Shown here: positions 35,285-44,889 of the stretch, piece after piece | How positions within the stretch are numbered: the stretch's first letter is position 1 | Layout: every line of letters begins with the position of its first letter | NCBI GenBank assembly: GCA_945873205.1 | Contig: CAMCCC010000004.1 | Location: forward strand, 54,013-118,012 | Source: an uncultured bacterium | GTDB taxonomy: Bacteria; Bacillota; Clostridia; Oscillospirales; Oscillospiraceae | Length of the DNA stretch: 64,000 nt | Reading direction: 5' to 3' | Notes under the pieces: model-generated | The model's input: only the letters and a program-made list of their open reading frames with translations | The model's database searches: none | Told to the model about the DNA's origin: nothing | Translations under genes and position numbers: made by a program

Positions 35285-38200
35285 CTACACTTCGCTTCTC
35301 ACGTCCCCGTCCACGTAGATGTGCCCCCGGTCGCAGTCGATCCGGTGCAGATGGCCCTGCCCGTCCCGCCAGGTGGCGGAATAGGAGGGCAGCGCAGCGG
35401 GCAGCCGGGGCTCGATGTGCAGCTTCCCATCCCGCAGCTTCAGGCCAAGCAGCTCCTGGGTCACCACCCGGAAATACCACAACGCCGACCCGGTGTACCA
35501 GCTCCAGCCGGCCTCCCCCTGACGGCCCGGTGCCGAGTATACGTCGGCGGCCAGCACGAAGGGCTCTGCGGCGTAGCAGCCCGGCGCATGGTTCTCCGGC
35601 AGCAGGTATTGCAAAATCTCATAGCCCTGCTCCACCCGGCCCCGACCCAGGGCCGCCATGGCCAGCCACACGGCCCCATGGGTGTATTGCCCACCGTTTT
35701 CCCGGAAGCCTTCGCCGTAACCCACGATATAGCCGGGGCTCCGCTCCCGGTCGGAATAGGGCGGGTCCAGCAGCTTCACCAGCTTCTCTTGCCGGTCCAC
35801 CAGCCGGTCCAGAGCCTGATCCAGGGCCTTCTCCGCCCGGGGCTTGGAGGCGAAGGCACTCATGGCCCCCCAGCTCTGGGCGATGGAATCCAGCCGGTCC
35901 CCGCCGCCCAGGGCCTCCCCGTCGGCAAAGTAGCCCCGGATATACCAGTCGCCGCACCAGGCCTTGTCCGCCGCCCGGCCCACCTGCCGGGCGCCGCTGC
36001 GGTAGCGTTCCGCCCCCTCTTTTCCCAGCTTTTCCAGCAACTGAGAGAAACGCAGGGCACAGTGACTGAAGAACCAGCCCAGCCACACGCTCTCCCCCTC
36101 CACATCACTGAGGGCGTCGTTCCAGTCTCCGCTGAGCATCCGGGGCAGGCCGTGCTGGCCGAAGCCCCGGCGGATGCAGCATTCCAGCGCCGCCCGGGCG
36201 TGTTCCAGCACCGTGGCCCTCACCGGGGAGACTTCCGGCGTCTCATAACGGTCCTGCTCATGACTTTCCAGGGTGGGGGAGCTGAGATAGGGCACCTGCG
36301 TTTCGCACAGGCCATCGTCCCCGGTGGCCTCCACATATTCGCACAGGGCCCACACCAGCCACAGCAGGTCGTCGGAGCAGCGGGTGCGCACGCCCTTGTC
36401 CCCCTCGGGGTGCCGGTGCCACCAGTGCATCACGTCTCCTTCCACATACTGATGGCGGCAGCTGTCGATGATCTGCTCCCGGGCCCAGGACGGGTCCAGC
36501 AAGAGCAGGTTCACGCTGTCCTGTAATTGGTCCCGGAAGCCCACCGCGCCGCCGCTCTGATACAGGCTGCTTCTGCCCTCCAGACGGCAGGCGATGCCCT
36601 GATAGGCGGCCCAGCGGTTCATATAGTGGTCCAGGGCCTTGCTGCCGCTGCGGAGGCTGAAGCCCCCCAGCCGCTCATCCCACCAGGCCCGCACCGCCGA
36701 AAGCAGCGCCGTGGCCCGCTGAGGCTCCAGCAGGGCTTGCAGCGCGTCTTTTTCGCAAAAGCCCAGGGCCAGCACGCTCTCCGCTTCGCATACCCCCTGA
36801 AGGCTCACCGCCGCCGGGGCGTATTCGGTGCGAAATTCCCCGCCGCCGGAGAAGGCCAGCCGCAGCTTCTGCCCCGGCAGATAGGCCTCCGGGTTTTCAA
36901 AGACGGCCATGCCGTCCTCCACCCGGCCGGTGACGCTGCTGCCGTCGCTGCCGCTGAGCCATAGCGCCATGCCCCAGAAAAGGGGCAGCCCTTCCGCCCC
37001 CTGGATCAGCAGCACCAGGGCGTCCCTTTCCCGGGGAATAAAGGCCGTGACGGTTACCTTCTGCTTCCCCAGCCGCTTTTCCCACACCGCGTAGCCCGGG
37101 GCATAGAATACCCGGCAGGCAAGACCGTCATTGGCGGCAAAGAGACTGTACTGCCTGCCCTCCACCTCCACGGCCAGCTCCATGGGAAAGTCCACCGCCG
37201 CAACATCGGAGAGGGGCGGCATCACCCGCATCTCCCTGGCGTTTTGCAGCCACAGCCCACCCAGGCCCCGGTCCGCGGCGATGCAGCCCAGGCTGCCGTT
37301 GGTGAGGATGTGTTGCCAGCTTCGGCTGGGCAGGCTGTTCTCCACCCGGTATGCAAAGCCCTCCCCGGTCCAGCGGTGCTCCGGCGCCGCACCGGGCTGG
37401 CGGGGAGCGCTGAGCACCGGCAGGCTGAGCCGGGGCGGCAGGGGCTTGGCCTCCCCGGCGATCACGGCTGCCCGGCTTCTGACCACCGCTGCCGCCTCCC
37501 GGGGTGCCAGATGCACGCCGCCCCGGCTGCCCAGCAGAGCCTCCAGCCCCACCGAGGCCAGCACACCGCCCAGCCGCTCCCGCAGGGGCTGCTGATACTC
37601 GCCCTGCTCGTCGGAAAAATACACCAGATCCGCGTTGAGTCCGCAGCTTTTCAGCAGGCAGAAGCGGCGCAGCAGCTTCTCACTGTCCGGGGCATTGCCC
37701 TCGCAGCAGAGGATGGGCAGATCGCCGGAGATGCCGTATCGCCACAGCTCCTGCTTGGGCGCTGCGGCGGAGAGCCGGTTTTCCCACAGGGGCAGCACCA
37801 TCTCCATGGCGGCCCCCACCTCCTCCTGGCGCATCCCCAGATGCACCGCAGCGGCCCCCACCATGGAGGCCTGGGGCCCGCCGCCCTGTTTCAGGGTTCT
37901 CCTGGCCCCGGCCAGGGCCTCCTCCCGGCTGTCCCCCAGACAGAGGGCAAAGCGGAGGGAGCGGGCCCTGTCCCCGTCCAGCAGCACCTGGCAGCGCCCT
38001 TTCACCCAGGGCTGGGACAGGGGGCCGAGACCGCCCTTTCGGTCCGCCTCAAACTGACAGTCCTGGCTGCACAGCAGGCAAAGCCACAGGGAGCCCACAT
38101 TCCCCTTGGGCAGCCGGTGCAGCAGCAGGGCCCGGCCCTCCTGCTCCGCCGTGATGCCCAGCCGCCAGTAGGCCGGGTGATCCAGATAATGATTTTCTTC

Positions 38201-41200
38201 CGCCAGCACCGGCTCAAAGCTCAACTCCAGACTCAGCTGCTGCCGGTTCTGACTGCGCAGCTCCAGGCAGCGAAGCTCCCCCTTGTCCCCGCTGGCGGCG
38301 GAAAGACTCACCGTGGCGGAGAGCCCGCCCTGGCAGCTGCCCCAGCGGCATTGCTCCTCCCCCAGCTCCCACAGGTCGGGTGCCTCCAGGGGCAGCAGCT
38401 CCTGACCCTCGCAGCGGATGCGCATCCCGCCGCTCCCGGCCCGGTAGACGCACAGATCGCCCCAAAAGGCGGAGGCCTCGCCCCGGTTGGTGGCGAAGAT
38501 GTTGTAGGCCCCGTTGGACAGCAGGCAGGCCCGCTCCTCCCGGTCCTCCGCGCCGCCCCGGCGCTGCCAGCGCTGGCTGATGCTGCGCTGGGGCTTGTCC
38601 GGGATTTCCTCCAGTCCCCGGCGGATCACCACCGTGTCCGTGGGCAGCCGCTCCTGCAGCAGCAGCCAGTGGGCCGCCATGGCGCTCTCGCCCATGAAAA
38701 GCTTCTGGGCGTAATCGTCGCAGATGGCGTTGGCCGCCGCGATGATGCTCATGCTCACATGGTGGGCCATGGTGCAGCGCACCGCCTCTGCCTTGCCCCG
38801 GCAGCGGCCGGGGGTGAAGTCCAGGGCCTCGATAAAGCCATAGCGGCCCCGGGTGCCAAAGCTCTCCAGCCGCCGCAGGTTTTTGATGGCCGCCTCCGGC
38901 TCCACCGCCAGGACCAGAAAGCTGCTGTAGGGGGAGATCACCAGATCGGCCTCCTGCCCTCGCTTCAAAGCCAGGGCCGGGCAGCCGTGGGCCTTGTAGC
39001 GGTAGTTCATGGCCGCGTCCAGGGCGTAAAAGGCGCTTTCCGAGATGCCCCAGGGCTTGCCGGGGGCGCAGCGCCGCCGCTGGGCGTAGAGACAGAACCG
39101 GCTGCTCTCATACAGCAGACTGCCCCTGTAATAGGGCAAAAACAGTTCCGGCATCAGGTATTCAAACATGGTGCCTGTCCAGCTGGCCAGACCCCGGTAG
39201 CCGTCCTTTTGCAGCTGGGCCCGGCTGAGCCGTCGCCAGTGCTTCACCGGCACATCCCCCTTGGCGATGGCCAGATAACTGGTGAGCATGGCTTCGCTGG
39301 CCATCAGGTCGTACCAGCCGCCAATGCCCCGGTCATTCTCCGCGTCATAGCAGATATAGAACAGCCCCCGCCGCGCATCATACAGCGGTGCAAAGTCCAT
39401 CCCCGCCAGCAGCCGGTCGATGCGCGCCTTCAGCTCCATCCGGCCCTGACTCTCCAGAGCCTGCCCCACGCACAGCAGCCCCGCGTAGAGGTTGCCAGCG
39501 TCCACCGTGGAGATATACAGGGGCTTTAAGGGCCGCAGCGTGCGGGTGTCGTACCAGTTGTAGAAATGCCCCTGATGCCTGGGCATCCGCTCCATGGTGT
39601 CCACCGCCCGGGCCACATATTCCGCCGCCCGCTCCAGGGTGATCAGCCCCATCCGTCCGGCACATTCCACCGCCAGCAGGGCAAGACCGATGTTGGTGGG
39701 GGAGGTGCGGTGAGCCGTGCCCACCGGCGGCTGCTCCTGAAAGTTGTCCGGCGGCAGGAAGTTATCCTCTGGGCCGGAGAAATCCAGCAGATAGCGCAGG
39801 TTTTCCCCCGCCGCTTGGCGGAGATATTCCCTGTCCCTGGGGTTCAGGGCCTTCTCCCGGCTGGCAGGCAGGGCCAGGGCTGCGGCCGCCGCCGGGGACA
39901 GCAGCCACAAAAAGCCGGCGGCCTTGCCGATGATCACCGGCGAAAAGGCCATCAGCAACAGCCCCAGCACCACCGGGAACCACATCTTCCTGATGTGCTC
40001 GGCCAGGTCGTGCGGCCCCTGCTCGCTCTGGGCCGCGGTCTGCCATTGCAGCAGCCGCTTCCGGCTCACCAGCATCCGCCACAGGGCCGTCACAATGGCC
40101 GTCAGGCAGACCCAGGCCTCATAGGGCAGCAGCCACAGCCGGATAAAGGTCTGCACGATGGCCCCGCCGATGCCGGTGAGCAGCCGGGTGTGCCGCCGCA
40201 GCCGCTGCTTTTCCCGCCGGGCAAGACTGCCCTCCGCCAGACTCAGCATCAAATTGGACAGCAGCGCCAGCAGCGCCGCCCAGGCCGACACGGCCAGGGT
40301 GCTCTCCGGGAACAGGAAGCCGGAGAGGATGGCGATAAAGGTCATGGGCGCAAAAAGACTCCGCCGGAGGGAGTCAAACAGCCGGAAGCGGTCCATGGCT
40401 CCCAGCTCTCTTTTGCATATCCAGGGCGCGTTCTGCCAGTCGCCCCGGATCCAGCGGTGCTGCCGCTTGTAGTAGGCCAGGGGCCGGGTGGGGAAGCTGT
40501 CGCAAAATTCCACGTCTCCCATGTAGCCGCCGTGGAGATAGGCCCCTTCCAGGGCGTCATGGCTGAGGATCCGCCCCTCCGGCAGCCGGTCCCCGGCGCA
40601 TTGCAGCAGGGCGTCGATGTGGATCAGACCCTTCCCCGCAAAGCCGCCGTTGTCAAAGGCGTCCATGTACAGCTCCCCGCACAGCCCGCCGTAGGGGTCG
40701 CTGCCGCCCGCCCCGGCGAAGATCAGGGCGAAGTCCGTGGCGTTGGCGCTCCACAGCTCCGTGCTCATCCGGGGGTGCAGCAGGCCGTAGCCTTTCACCA
40801 CCCGCTTCTTCTTCGGGTCGATCACCGGCGTATTCAGCGGGTGGGCCGCCGCGCCGATCAGCTGCCCCATGGCCCCGGGGTAGACCCGGGTGTCACTGTC
40901 CAGGGTGATGAGATACTTGATCCCCGCCAGGGCCCCCCGGTCCCCGGTGACCTCCAGCTCCGTCTCCTGACCCCGCAGCAGCTTTGCCAGGGCCAGCAGC
41001 GCGCCCCGCTTCCGCTCATGGCCGCTGTAGCCCTCCCCGTCAAAGCGCCGGGGCCGGGTGAACAGATAAAAGCCCCCGCCGTATTTTCGGTTCAGCTGCC
41101 GCACCGTCCGCCGGGCGGCACGCAGCAGCTCTGCGTCGTATTCCGCCTCTGGGGTTTTGGCCGCCGGCAGATCGGCCAGAAGGCCGAACAGCAGGTTCTT

Positions 41201-42304
41201 CCCCTCACTGCGGCAGCAGAGCCGCAGCTCCTCCAGCCGCGCCGCCTCGTTGCCGCCCAGGATGGTGGAGATGACGCACAGGCTTTTCTCCTCTGCCGGA
41301 ACCCCCTCCGTCATGTCCAGCCGGGGCAGGGGCCGGGGCTTCACGGTGTGCAGCAGGATCAGGTCCGCAAAGCTCTTTAACAGCTGCCACACCGGCAGAT
41401 ACAGCAGAATGGCCGCTGCCGGGCTGTCCAGCCGGAAGGCGATGAACAGGCTGGCCCCCAGGGGCAGCAGAATGTTCAGCACGATATACAGCCCCGCCCA
41501 GAAGGGGCTGGGCCGTTTGAACAGGGTAAAGCCGACGTGCCGTCCCTCGTCCCGGGCCTTTTTCACCAGCTTCCCCGCCAGGACGTGCTCCTCCATGCCC
41601 CGCCGTCCGGCCAGCTTTTCCAGCCTTTTCAGGTATTCCTGCCTTGTGCCGCTGTCCATCTTTTCAAAGACCGGGTCCTGTGAAAGGATCTGACCGCTGC
41701 GGTCCGCCCGGCGCAGCAGCTTCTCCATGTCCAGCACCGCGAACAGCCGCAGGGAAGTGAACAGCCGCCCGAAGGCCTGGGCGCAGTCCGCCGTGTCGGA
41801 GACGTAGCGGAGCTTGCGGCACACGTCGGCAATGCCCTCAATAATGGCGCAGCGCAGGGCGGCGGGAAACAGCTCCAGCTCCCGCCGGGCCAGCACCGTC
41901 ACCGACTGAAAGCCCTCCAGGAAGATGGCGCAGCGCTCCTCCGTCACCTGGCCCTGCCCGGCTTTCACCAACACCCGGCACAGCTCCATGATCATGATCC
42001 CTTCCGGGGAGCAGCGCAGCTTCTTTGCCGCTTTCAGCTGGGAAACGGCGTAGCAGTATTCCCGCTGCACCATGTACCAGTTGTCCAGCAGCCATTGGCA
42101 GGCCGCCGGCGCCCCGGCCAACTTCCCGTACCGTTTCTCCACTGCCTGGTGGTTGCGCCGGATCTCCAGGAAATCCCGGCGCAGCAGAGCCGCCGCCTCG
42201 GCCCCGGCGCAGTTGTCCTGGGGCCGCAGCAGCATGGCGGCGGAGGCGGCGTAATCCAAAAGCCGCCCGTCCTCAATATAAGGGCATGAATCCATCTTAT
42301 TCAT
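35285..42304 (-). CDS. Cyclic beta-glucan synthase-like GT84/GH94 protein
   Basis: 2339 residues from MNKMDSCPYIEDG; AGGAGG is six bases upstream. Order of domains: a helical region to about 270; helices near 275-335; a GT-A type glucosyltransferase domain with LDSDTRVYPG near 469 and QHRWIRGDWQ (Q-x-x-R-W type) near 615; membrane helices at about 650-850; a glycoamylase-like domain (about 1040-1270); and a GH94 phosphorylase domain to the end, with SGDWNDA near 2058 holding the general-acid Asp. This is the NdvB plan (about 2800 residues in rhizobia), which makes cyclic beta-1,2-glucan and trims chain length by phosphorolysis. The Firmicute product is inferred. Confidence 0.87.
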   Translation of the reverse strand: MNKMDSCPYIEDGRLLDYAASAAMLLRPQDNCAGAEAAALLRRDFLEIRRNHQAVEKRYGKLAGAPAACQWLLDNWYMVQREYCYAVSQLKAAKKLRCSPEGIMIMELCRVLVKAGQGQVTEERCAIFLEGFQSVTVLARRELELFPAALRCAIIEGIADVCRKLRYVSDTADCAQAFGRLFTSLRLFAVLDMEKLLRRADRSGQILSQDPVFEKMDSGTRQEYLKRLEKLAGRRGMEEHVLAGKLVKKARDEGRHVGFTLFKRPSPFWAGLYIVLNILLPLGASLFIAFRLDSPAAAILLYLPVWQLLKSFADLILLHTVKPRPLPRLDMTEGVPAEEKSLCVISTILGGNEAARLEELRLCCRSEGKNLLFGLLADLPAAKTPEAEYDAELLRAARRTVRQLNRKYGGGFYLFTRPRRFDGEGYSGHERKRGALLALAKLLRGQETELEVTGDRGALAGIKYLITLDSDTRVYPGAMGQLIGAAAHPLNTPVIDPKKKRVVKGYGLLHPRMSTELWSANATDFALIFAGAGGSDPYGGLCGELYMDAFDNGGFAGKGLIHIDALLQCAGDRLPEGRILSHDALEGAYLHGGYMGDVEFCDSFPTRPLAYYKRQHRWIRGDWQNAPWICKRELGAMDRFRLFDSLRRSLFAPMTFIAILSGFLFPESTLAVSAWAALLALLSNLMLSLAEGSLARREKQRLRRHTRLLTGIGGAIVQTFIRLWLLPYEAWVCLTAIVTALWRMLVSRKRLLQWQTAAQSEQGPHDLAEHIRKMWFPVVLGLLLMAFSPVIIGKAAGFLWLLSPAAAAALALPASREKALNPRDREYLRQAAGENLRYLLDFSGPEDNFLPPDNFQEQPPVGTAHRTSPTNIGLALLAVECAGRMGLITLERAAEYVARAVDTMERMPRHQGHFYNWYDTRTLRPLKPLYISTVDAGNLYAGLLCVGQALESQGRMELKARIDRLLAGMDFAPLYDARRGLFYICYDAENDRGIGGWYDLMASEAMLTSYLAIAKGDVPVKHWRRLSRAQLQKDGYRGLASWTGTMFEYLMPELFLPYYRGSLLYESSRFCLYAQRRRCAPGKPWGISESAFYALDAAMNYRYKAHGCPALALKRGQEADLVISPYSSFLVLAVEPEAAIKNLRRLESFGTRGRYGFIEALDFTPGRCRGKAEAVRCTMAHHVSMSIIAAANAICDDYAQKLFMGESAMAAHWLLLQERLPTDTVVIRRGLEEIPDKPQRSISQRWQRRGGAEDREERACLLSNGAYNIFATNRGEASAFWGDLCVYRAGSGGMRIRCEGQELLPLEAPDLWELGEEQCRWGSCQGGLSATVSLSAASGDKGELRCLELRSQNRQQLSLELSFEPVLAEENHYLDHPAYWRLGITAEQEGRALLLHRLPKGNVGSLWLCLLCSQDCQFEADRKGGLGPLSQPWVKGRCQVLLDGDRARSLRFALCLGDSREEALAGARRTLKQGGGPQASMVGAAAVHLGMRQEEVGAAMEMVLPLWENRLSAAAPKQELWRYGISGDLPILCCEGNAPDSEKLLRRFCLLKSCGLNADLVYFSDEQGEYQQPLRERLGGVLASVGLEALLGSRGGVHLAPREAAAVVRSRAAVIAGEAKPLPPRLSLPVLSAPRQPGAAPEHRWTGEGFAYRVENSLPSRSWQHILTNGSLGCIAADRGLGGLWLQNAREMRVMPPLSDVAAVDFPMELAVEVEGRQYSLFAANDGLACRVFYAPGYAVWEKRLGKQKVTVTAFIPRERDALVLLIQGAEGLPLFWGMALWLSGSDGSSVTGRVEDGMAVFENPEAYLPGQKLRLAFSGGGEFRTEYAPAAVSLQGVCEAESVLALGFCEKDALQALLEPQRATALLSAVRAWWDERLGGFSLRSGSKALDHYMNRWAAYQGIACRLEGRSSLYQSGGAVGFRDQLQDSVNLLLLDPSWAREQIIDSCRHQYVEGDVMHWWHRHPEGDKGVRTRCSDDLLWLVWALCEYVEATGDDGLCETQVPYLSSPTLESHEQDRYETPEVSPVRATVLEHARAALECCIRRGFGQHGLPRMLSGDWNDALSDVEGESVWLGWFFSHCALRFSQLLEKLGKEGAERYRSGARQVGRAADKAWCGDWYIRGYFADGEALGGGDRLDSIAQSWGAMSAFASKPRAEKALDQALDRLVDRQEKLVKLLDPPYSDRERSPGYIVGYGEGFRENGGQYTHGAVWLAMAALGRGRVEQGYEILQYLLPENHAPGCYAAEPFVLAADVYSAPGRQGEAGWSWYTGSALWYFRVVTQELLGLKLRDGKLHIEPRLPAALPSYSATWRDGQGHLHRIDCDRGHIYVDGDVRSEV

Positions 42305-42422
42305 GACTGCCTCCTGTCGTAAAGGCTGCGTGATATTCCTCACCTTGGCAGTTTCCCCCAAAATTGCCTGATTATTCTTAGGCAGTCTGCCGGACTTTTT
42401 CTGCTGTGTAAAGAAAAAACAC

Positions 42423-42451
42423 TTGACAGCTCCTGCAGATCGTAGTATACT
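42423..42451 (+). promoter_or_regulatory. Promoter of the ylxM-ffh-rpsP operon
   Basis: TTGACA (42423-42428), 17-base spacer, TATACT (42446-42451). Confidence 0.9.
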
Positions 42452-42486
42452 CTGTCAACGGTAAATACTTGACAGGAGGCTGAGCC

Positions 42487-42843
42487 GTGAGCGAGGGCAG
42501 ACTGAGACAAGCCATGCTGCTGGATTTTTACGGCGAGCTGTTGACGGAGCGGCAGAGGCTCTGCTTTGACCTTCATTATAATGAGGACCTGTCCCTGTCC
42601 GAGATTGCGGAGCAGTGCGGCATCTCCCGCCAGGGTGTGTGGGAGAATATCCGCCGGGCCGAGAGCGCCATGGAGGACATTGAGGCCAAGACCGGCCTGG
42701 TCCGCCGCTTTGAGGAGAACCGTTCCGCCCTGGAGAAGATCCGGGAGGAGTTGAAGGCCCTTGCCGCCATCACCGGCGGCCAGGCCCACGAGACGGCTGT
42801 AAAAGCGATGGAGGAGATCGACACCCTCATCGCCAGAGGTTGA
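42487..42843 (+). CDS. ylxM: YlxM/p13 family helix-turn-helix protein
   Basis: 118 residues with a GTG start seven bases after AGGAGG. Residues 18-60 form a sigma-70 region 4-like helix-turn-helix (LTERQRLCFDLHYNEDLSLS, then EIAEQCGISRQGVWENIRRA). The remainder is a coiled coil. YlxM is found next to ffh across Firmicutes and is linked to the signal recognition particle pathway. It ends four bases before ffh. Confidence 0.93.
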   Translation: MSEGRLRQAMLLDFYGELLTERQRLCFDLHYNEDLSLSEIAEQCGISRQGVWENIRRAESAMEDIEAKTGLVRRFEENRSALEKIREELKALAAITGGQAHETAVKAMEEIDTLIARG

Positions 42844-42847
42844 GAAT

Positions 42848-44221
42848 ATGGCATTTGAAAGCTTATCCGAAAAACTGAATGTAGCCTTCAAGAAGCTGCG
42901 GGGCAAGGGCCGCCTTTCCCCGGCGGACGTGAAGGAAGCCATGCGCGAGGTGCGTATGGCCCTTCTGGAGGCGGACGTCAGCTATAAAGTGGTCAAAAGC
43001 TTCACCAAGACCGTCACTGACCGGGCCTGCGGGGCCGACGTGCTGGAGGCTCTGTCCCCGGCCCAGATGGTCATTAAGATCGTCAATGAGGAGCTGTGTG
43101 CCCTCATGGGCGGGGAGAACCAGAAGCTGAACATCGGCTCCAAAACCCCCAGCGTGGTGATGCTGGTGGGCCTGCAGGGCGCCGGCAAGACCACCAACGG
43201 TGCCAAGCTGGCCGGCTATATGCGCAAGCAGGGCAAGCGCCCGCTGCTGGTGGCCTGTGACATTTACCGTCCCGCCGCCATCAAGCAGTTGGAGACGGTG
43301 GGCGCCCAGCTGGATATCCCCGTTTTCCAGATGGGGCAGACCAACCCCGTGGATATTGCCAAAGCCGCCATTGAGCACGCCAAAAAGCACGGCAATGACC
43401 TGGTGTTCCTGGATACCGCCGGCCGCCTGCACATTGACGAGCAGCTGATGGACGAATTGAAGAACATCAAGGCCGCCGTTGACCCGGCGGAGATCCTGCT
43501 GGTGGTGGACGCCATGACCGGCCAGGACGCGGTGAACGCCGCCTCCGCCTTTGACGAGGCCCTGGGCGTCACCGGCGTGATGCTCTCCAAGCTGGACGGC
43601 GATGCCCGGGGCGGCGCCGCCCTCTCCATCCGCCAGACTACCGGCAAGCCCATCAAGTTCATCGGCACCGGCGAAAAGCTGGACATGATCGAGCCCTTCC
43701 ATCCCGACCGGATGGCCTCCCGCATCCTGGGCATGGGCGACGTGCTGACCCTGATTGAAAAGGCGGAGCAGAGCTTTGATGAAAAGAAGGCCCTGGAAGC
43801 CGCCGAACGGCTGCGGGCCAACCGCTTCACCCTCAGCGACTTTCTGGATCAGATGGCCCAGCTGCGCAGCATGGGGGACCTGAACGATGTGGTGGGTATG
43901 CTCCCCGGCATGGACCCCAAGGCTCTCCAGGGGGCCAAGGTGGACGAAAAGGCCCTGGCACATCAGGAGGCCATCATCCTCTCCATGACCCAGGCGGAGC
44001 GGGACAATCCCTCCATCCTCAACAGCAGCCGCAAAAAGCGTATCGCCGCCGGCAGCGGCACCTCCGTTGTGGATGTGAACCGGCTTCTGAAGCAGTATGA
44101 CGCCATGAAGCAGATGACCAAGCAGCTCACCGGCAAGAACGCCAAGAAGATGCAGAAAAAGATGCGCCGCATGGGCGGCATGGGCGGCTTCCCCGGCATG
44201 GGCGGCGGCTTCCCGTTTTAA
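42848..44221 (+). CDS. ffh: Signal recognition particle protein Ffh
   Basis: 457 residues. N domain 1-90; GTPase domain with GLQGAGKTT (G1, near residue 106), DTAGR (G3) and SKLDGDARGG (G4 region); methionine-rich M domain from about 300, with the SRP-RNA-binding GSGTSVVDVNRLLKQ and a Met/Gly tail. It binds signal sequences on ribosomes and delivers them to FtsY at the membrane. The 4.5S/SRP RNA is not in this window. Confidence 0.98.
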   Translation: MAFESLSEKLNVAFKKLRGKGRLSPADVKEAMREVRMALLEADVSYKVVKSFTKTVTDRACGADVLEALSPAQMVIKIVNEELCALMGGENQKLNIGSKTPSVVMLVGLQGAGKTTNGAKLAGYMRKQGKRPLLVACDIYRPAAIKQLETVGAQLDIPVFQMGQTNPVDIAKAAIEHAKKHGNDLVFLDTAGRLHIDEQLMDELKNIKAAVDPAEILLVVDAMTGQDAVNAASAFDEALGVTGVMLSKLDGDARGGAALSIRQTTGKPIKFIGTGEKLDMIEPFHPDRMASRILGMGDVLTLIEKAEQSFDEKKALEAAERLRANRFTLSDFLDQMAQLRSMGDLNDVVGMLPGMDPKALQGAKVDEKALAHQEAIILSMTQAERDNPSILNSSRKKRIAAGSGTSVVDVNRLLKQYDAMKQMTKQLTGKNAKKMQKKMRRMGGMGGFPGMGGGFPF

Positions 44222-44284
44222 GGCTTACAACCGCGCAAGCGTTTGTAATAGATATTTGAGAGAATATATGGAGGTGAATATACA

Positions 44285-44521
44285 ATGGTTAAAATCAGAC
44301 TTCGCAGAGTCGGCGCCAAGAAGGCTCCCTTCTACCGCATCGTCGTGGCAGACTCCCGCAGCCCTCGTGACGGCCGCTTCATCGAGGAGATCGGCACTTA
44401 CGATCCCATGGCCGACAGCGAGAAGATCAAGGTCGACATGGAGCGCGCAAAGTACTGGATCGCCAACGGCGCCCAGCCCACCGACACCGTCCGCGGCCTG
44501 CTGAAAAAGGTCGAGGCCTAA
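44285..44521 (+). CDS. rpsP: 30S ribosomal protein S16
   Basis: 78 residues: [37 protein letters not shown] and NGAQPTDTV are S16 hallmarks. A strong GGAGGTGA ribosome site precedes it. Confidence 0.99.
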   Translation: MVKIRLRRVGAKKAPFYRIVVADSRSPRDGRFIEEIGTYDPMADSEKIKVDMERAKYWIANGAQPTDTVRGLLKKVEA

Positions 44522-44539
44522 TAAGGAGTTTCTACCGGC

Positions 44540-44770
44540 ATGAAAGAACTTTTGACCTATATCGTGCAGAGCCTTGTGGATCACCCCGACGAGGTCTCTG
44601 TGACCGAGCGCAAAGCCGACGGCGAGACTGTTTTTGAGGTTCGCGTTGCCGACGGCGACATGGGCAAGGTCATTGGCCGGCAGGGCAGGATCGTCAAGCA
44701 GATCCGTATACTTATGCGGGCCGTTGCCCAGCGAAAGGGCAAAAAGGTATCAGTCGAGATCATGGACTGA
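44540..44770 (+). CDS. khpA: KH-domain RNA-binding protein KhpA
   Basis: 76 residues, almost all one KH domain with the GxxG loop as IGRQGRIVKQIRILM (residues about 44-58). KhpA pairs with KhpB (Jag) to bind RNA and influence division and elongation in Firmicutes. Its place after rpsP is conserved. A terminator follows 10 bases after the stop. Confidence 0.96.
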   Translation: MKELLTYIVQSLVDHPDEVSVTERKADGETVFEVRVADGDMGKVIGRQGRIVKQIRILMRAVAQRKGKKVSVEIMD

Positions 44771-44780
44771 AAATAAAGAA

Positions 44781-44805
44781 GTCGAGGACTTGCCTCGGCT
44801 TTTTT
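44781..44805 (+). terminator. Terminator between khpA and rimM
   Basis: GTCGAGG (44781-44787) pairs with CCTCGGC (44793-44799, one G-U pair), then six T. It splits the conserved operon into two transcripts. Confidence 0.85.
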
Positions 44806-44826
44806 ATTTTCTCCTGCCGTATTCTC

Positions 44827-44865
44827 TTGGCAAAAACAGTTTATCATGGTAAAATAAACTGTTTT
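44827..44865 (+). promoter_or_regulatory. rimM-trmD promoter overlapped by a 12-bp palindrome
   Basis: TTGGCA (44827-44832), 17 bases, TAAAAT (44850-44855). The -10 region lies within the inverted repeat AAAACAGTTTAT (44833-44844) / ATAAACTGTTTT (44854-44865), which could be an operator or a 5' hairpin. Confidence 0.65.
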
Positions 44866-44889
44866 GAAATCAAAAAGCGGAGGGAACAC

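Noticed and set aside
37244..39529. 761-codon plus-strand frame inside the glucan synthase gene
   Set aside because: Composition artefact of the GC-rich gene; the minus-strand domains are unambiguous.
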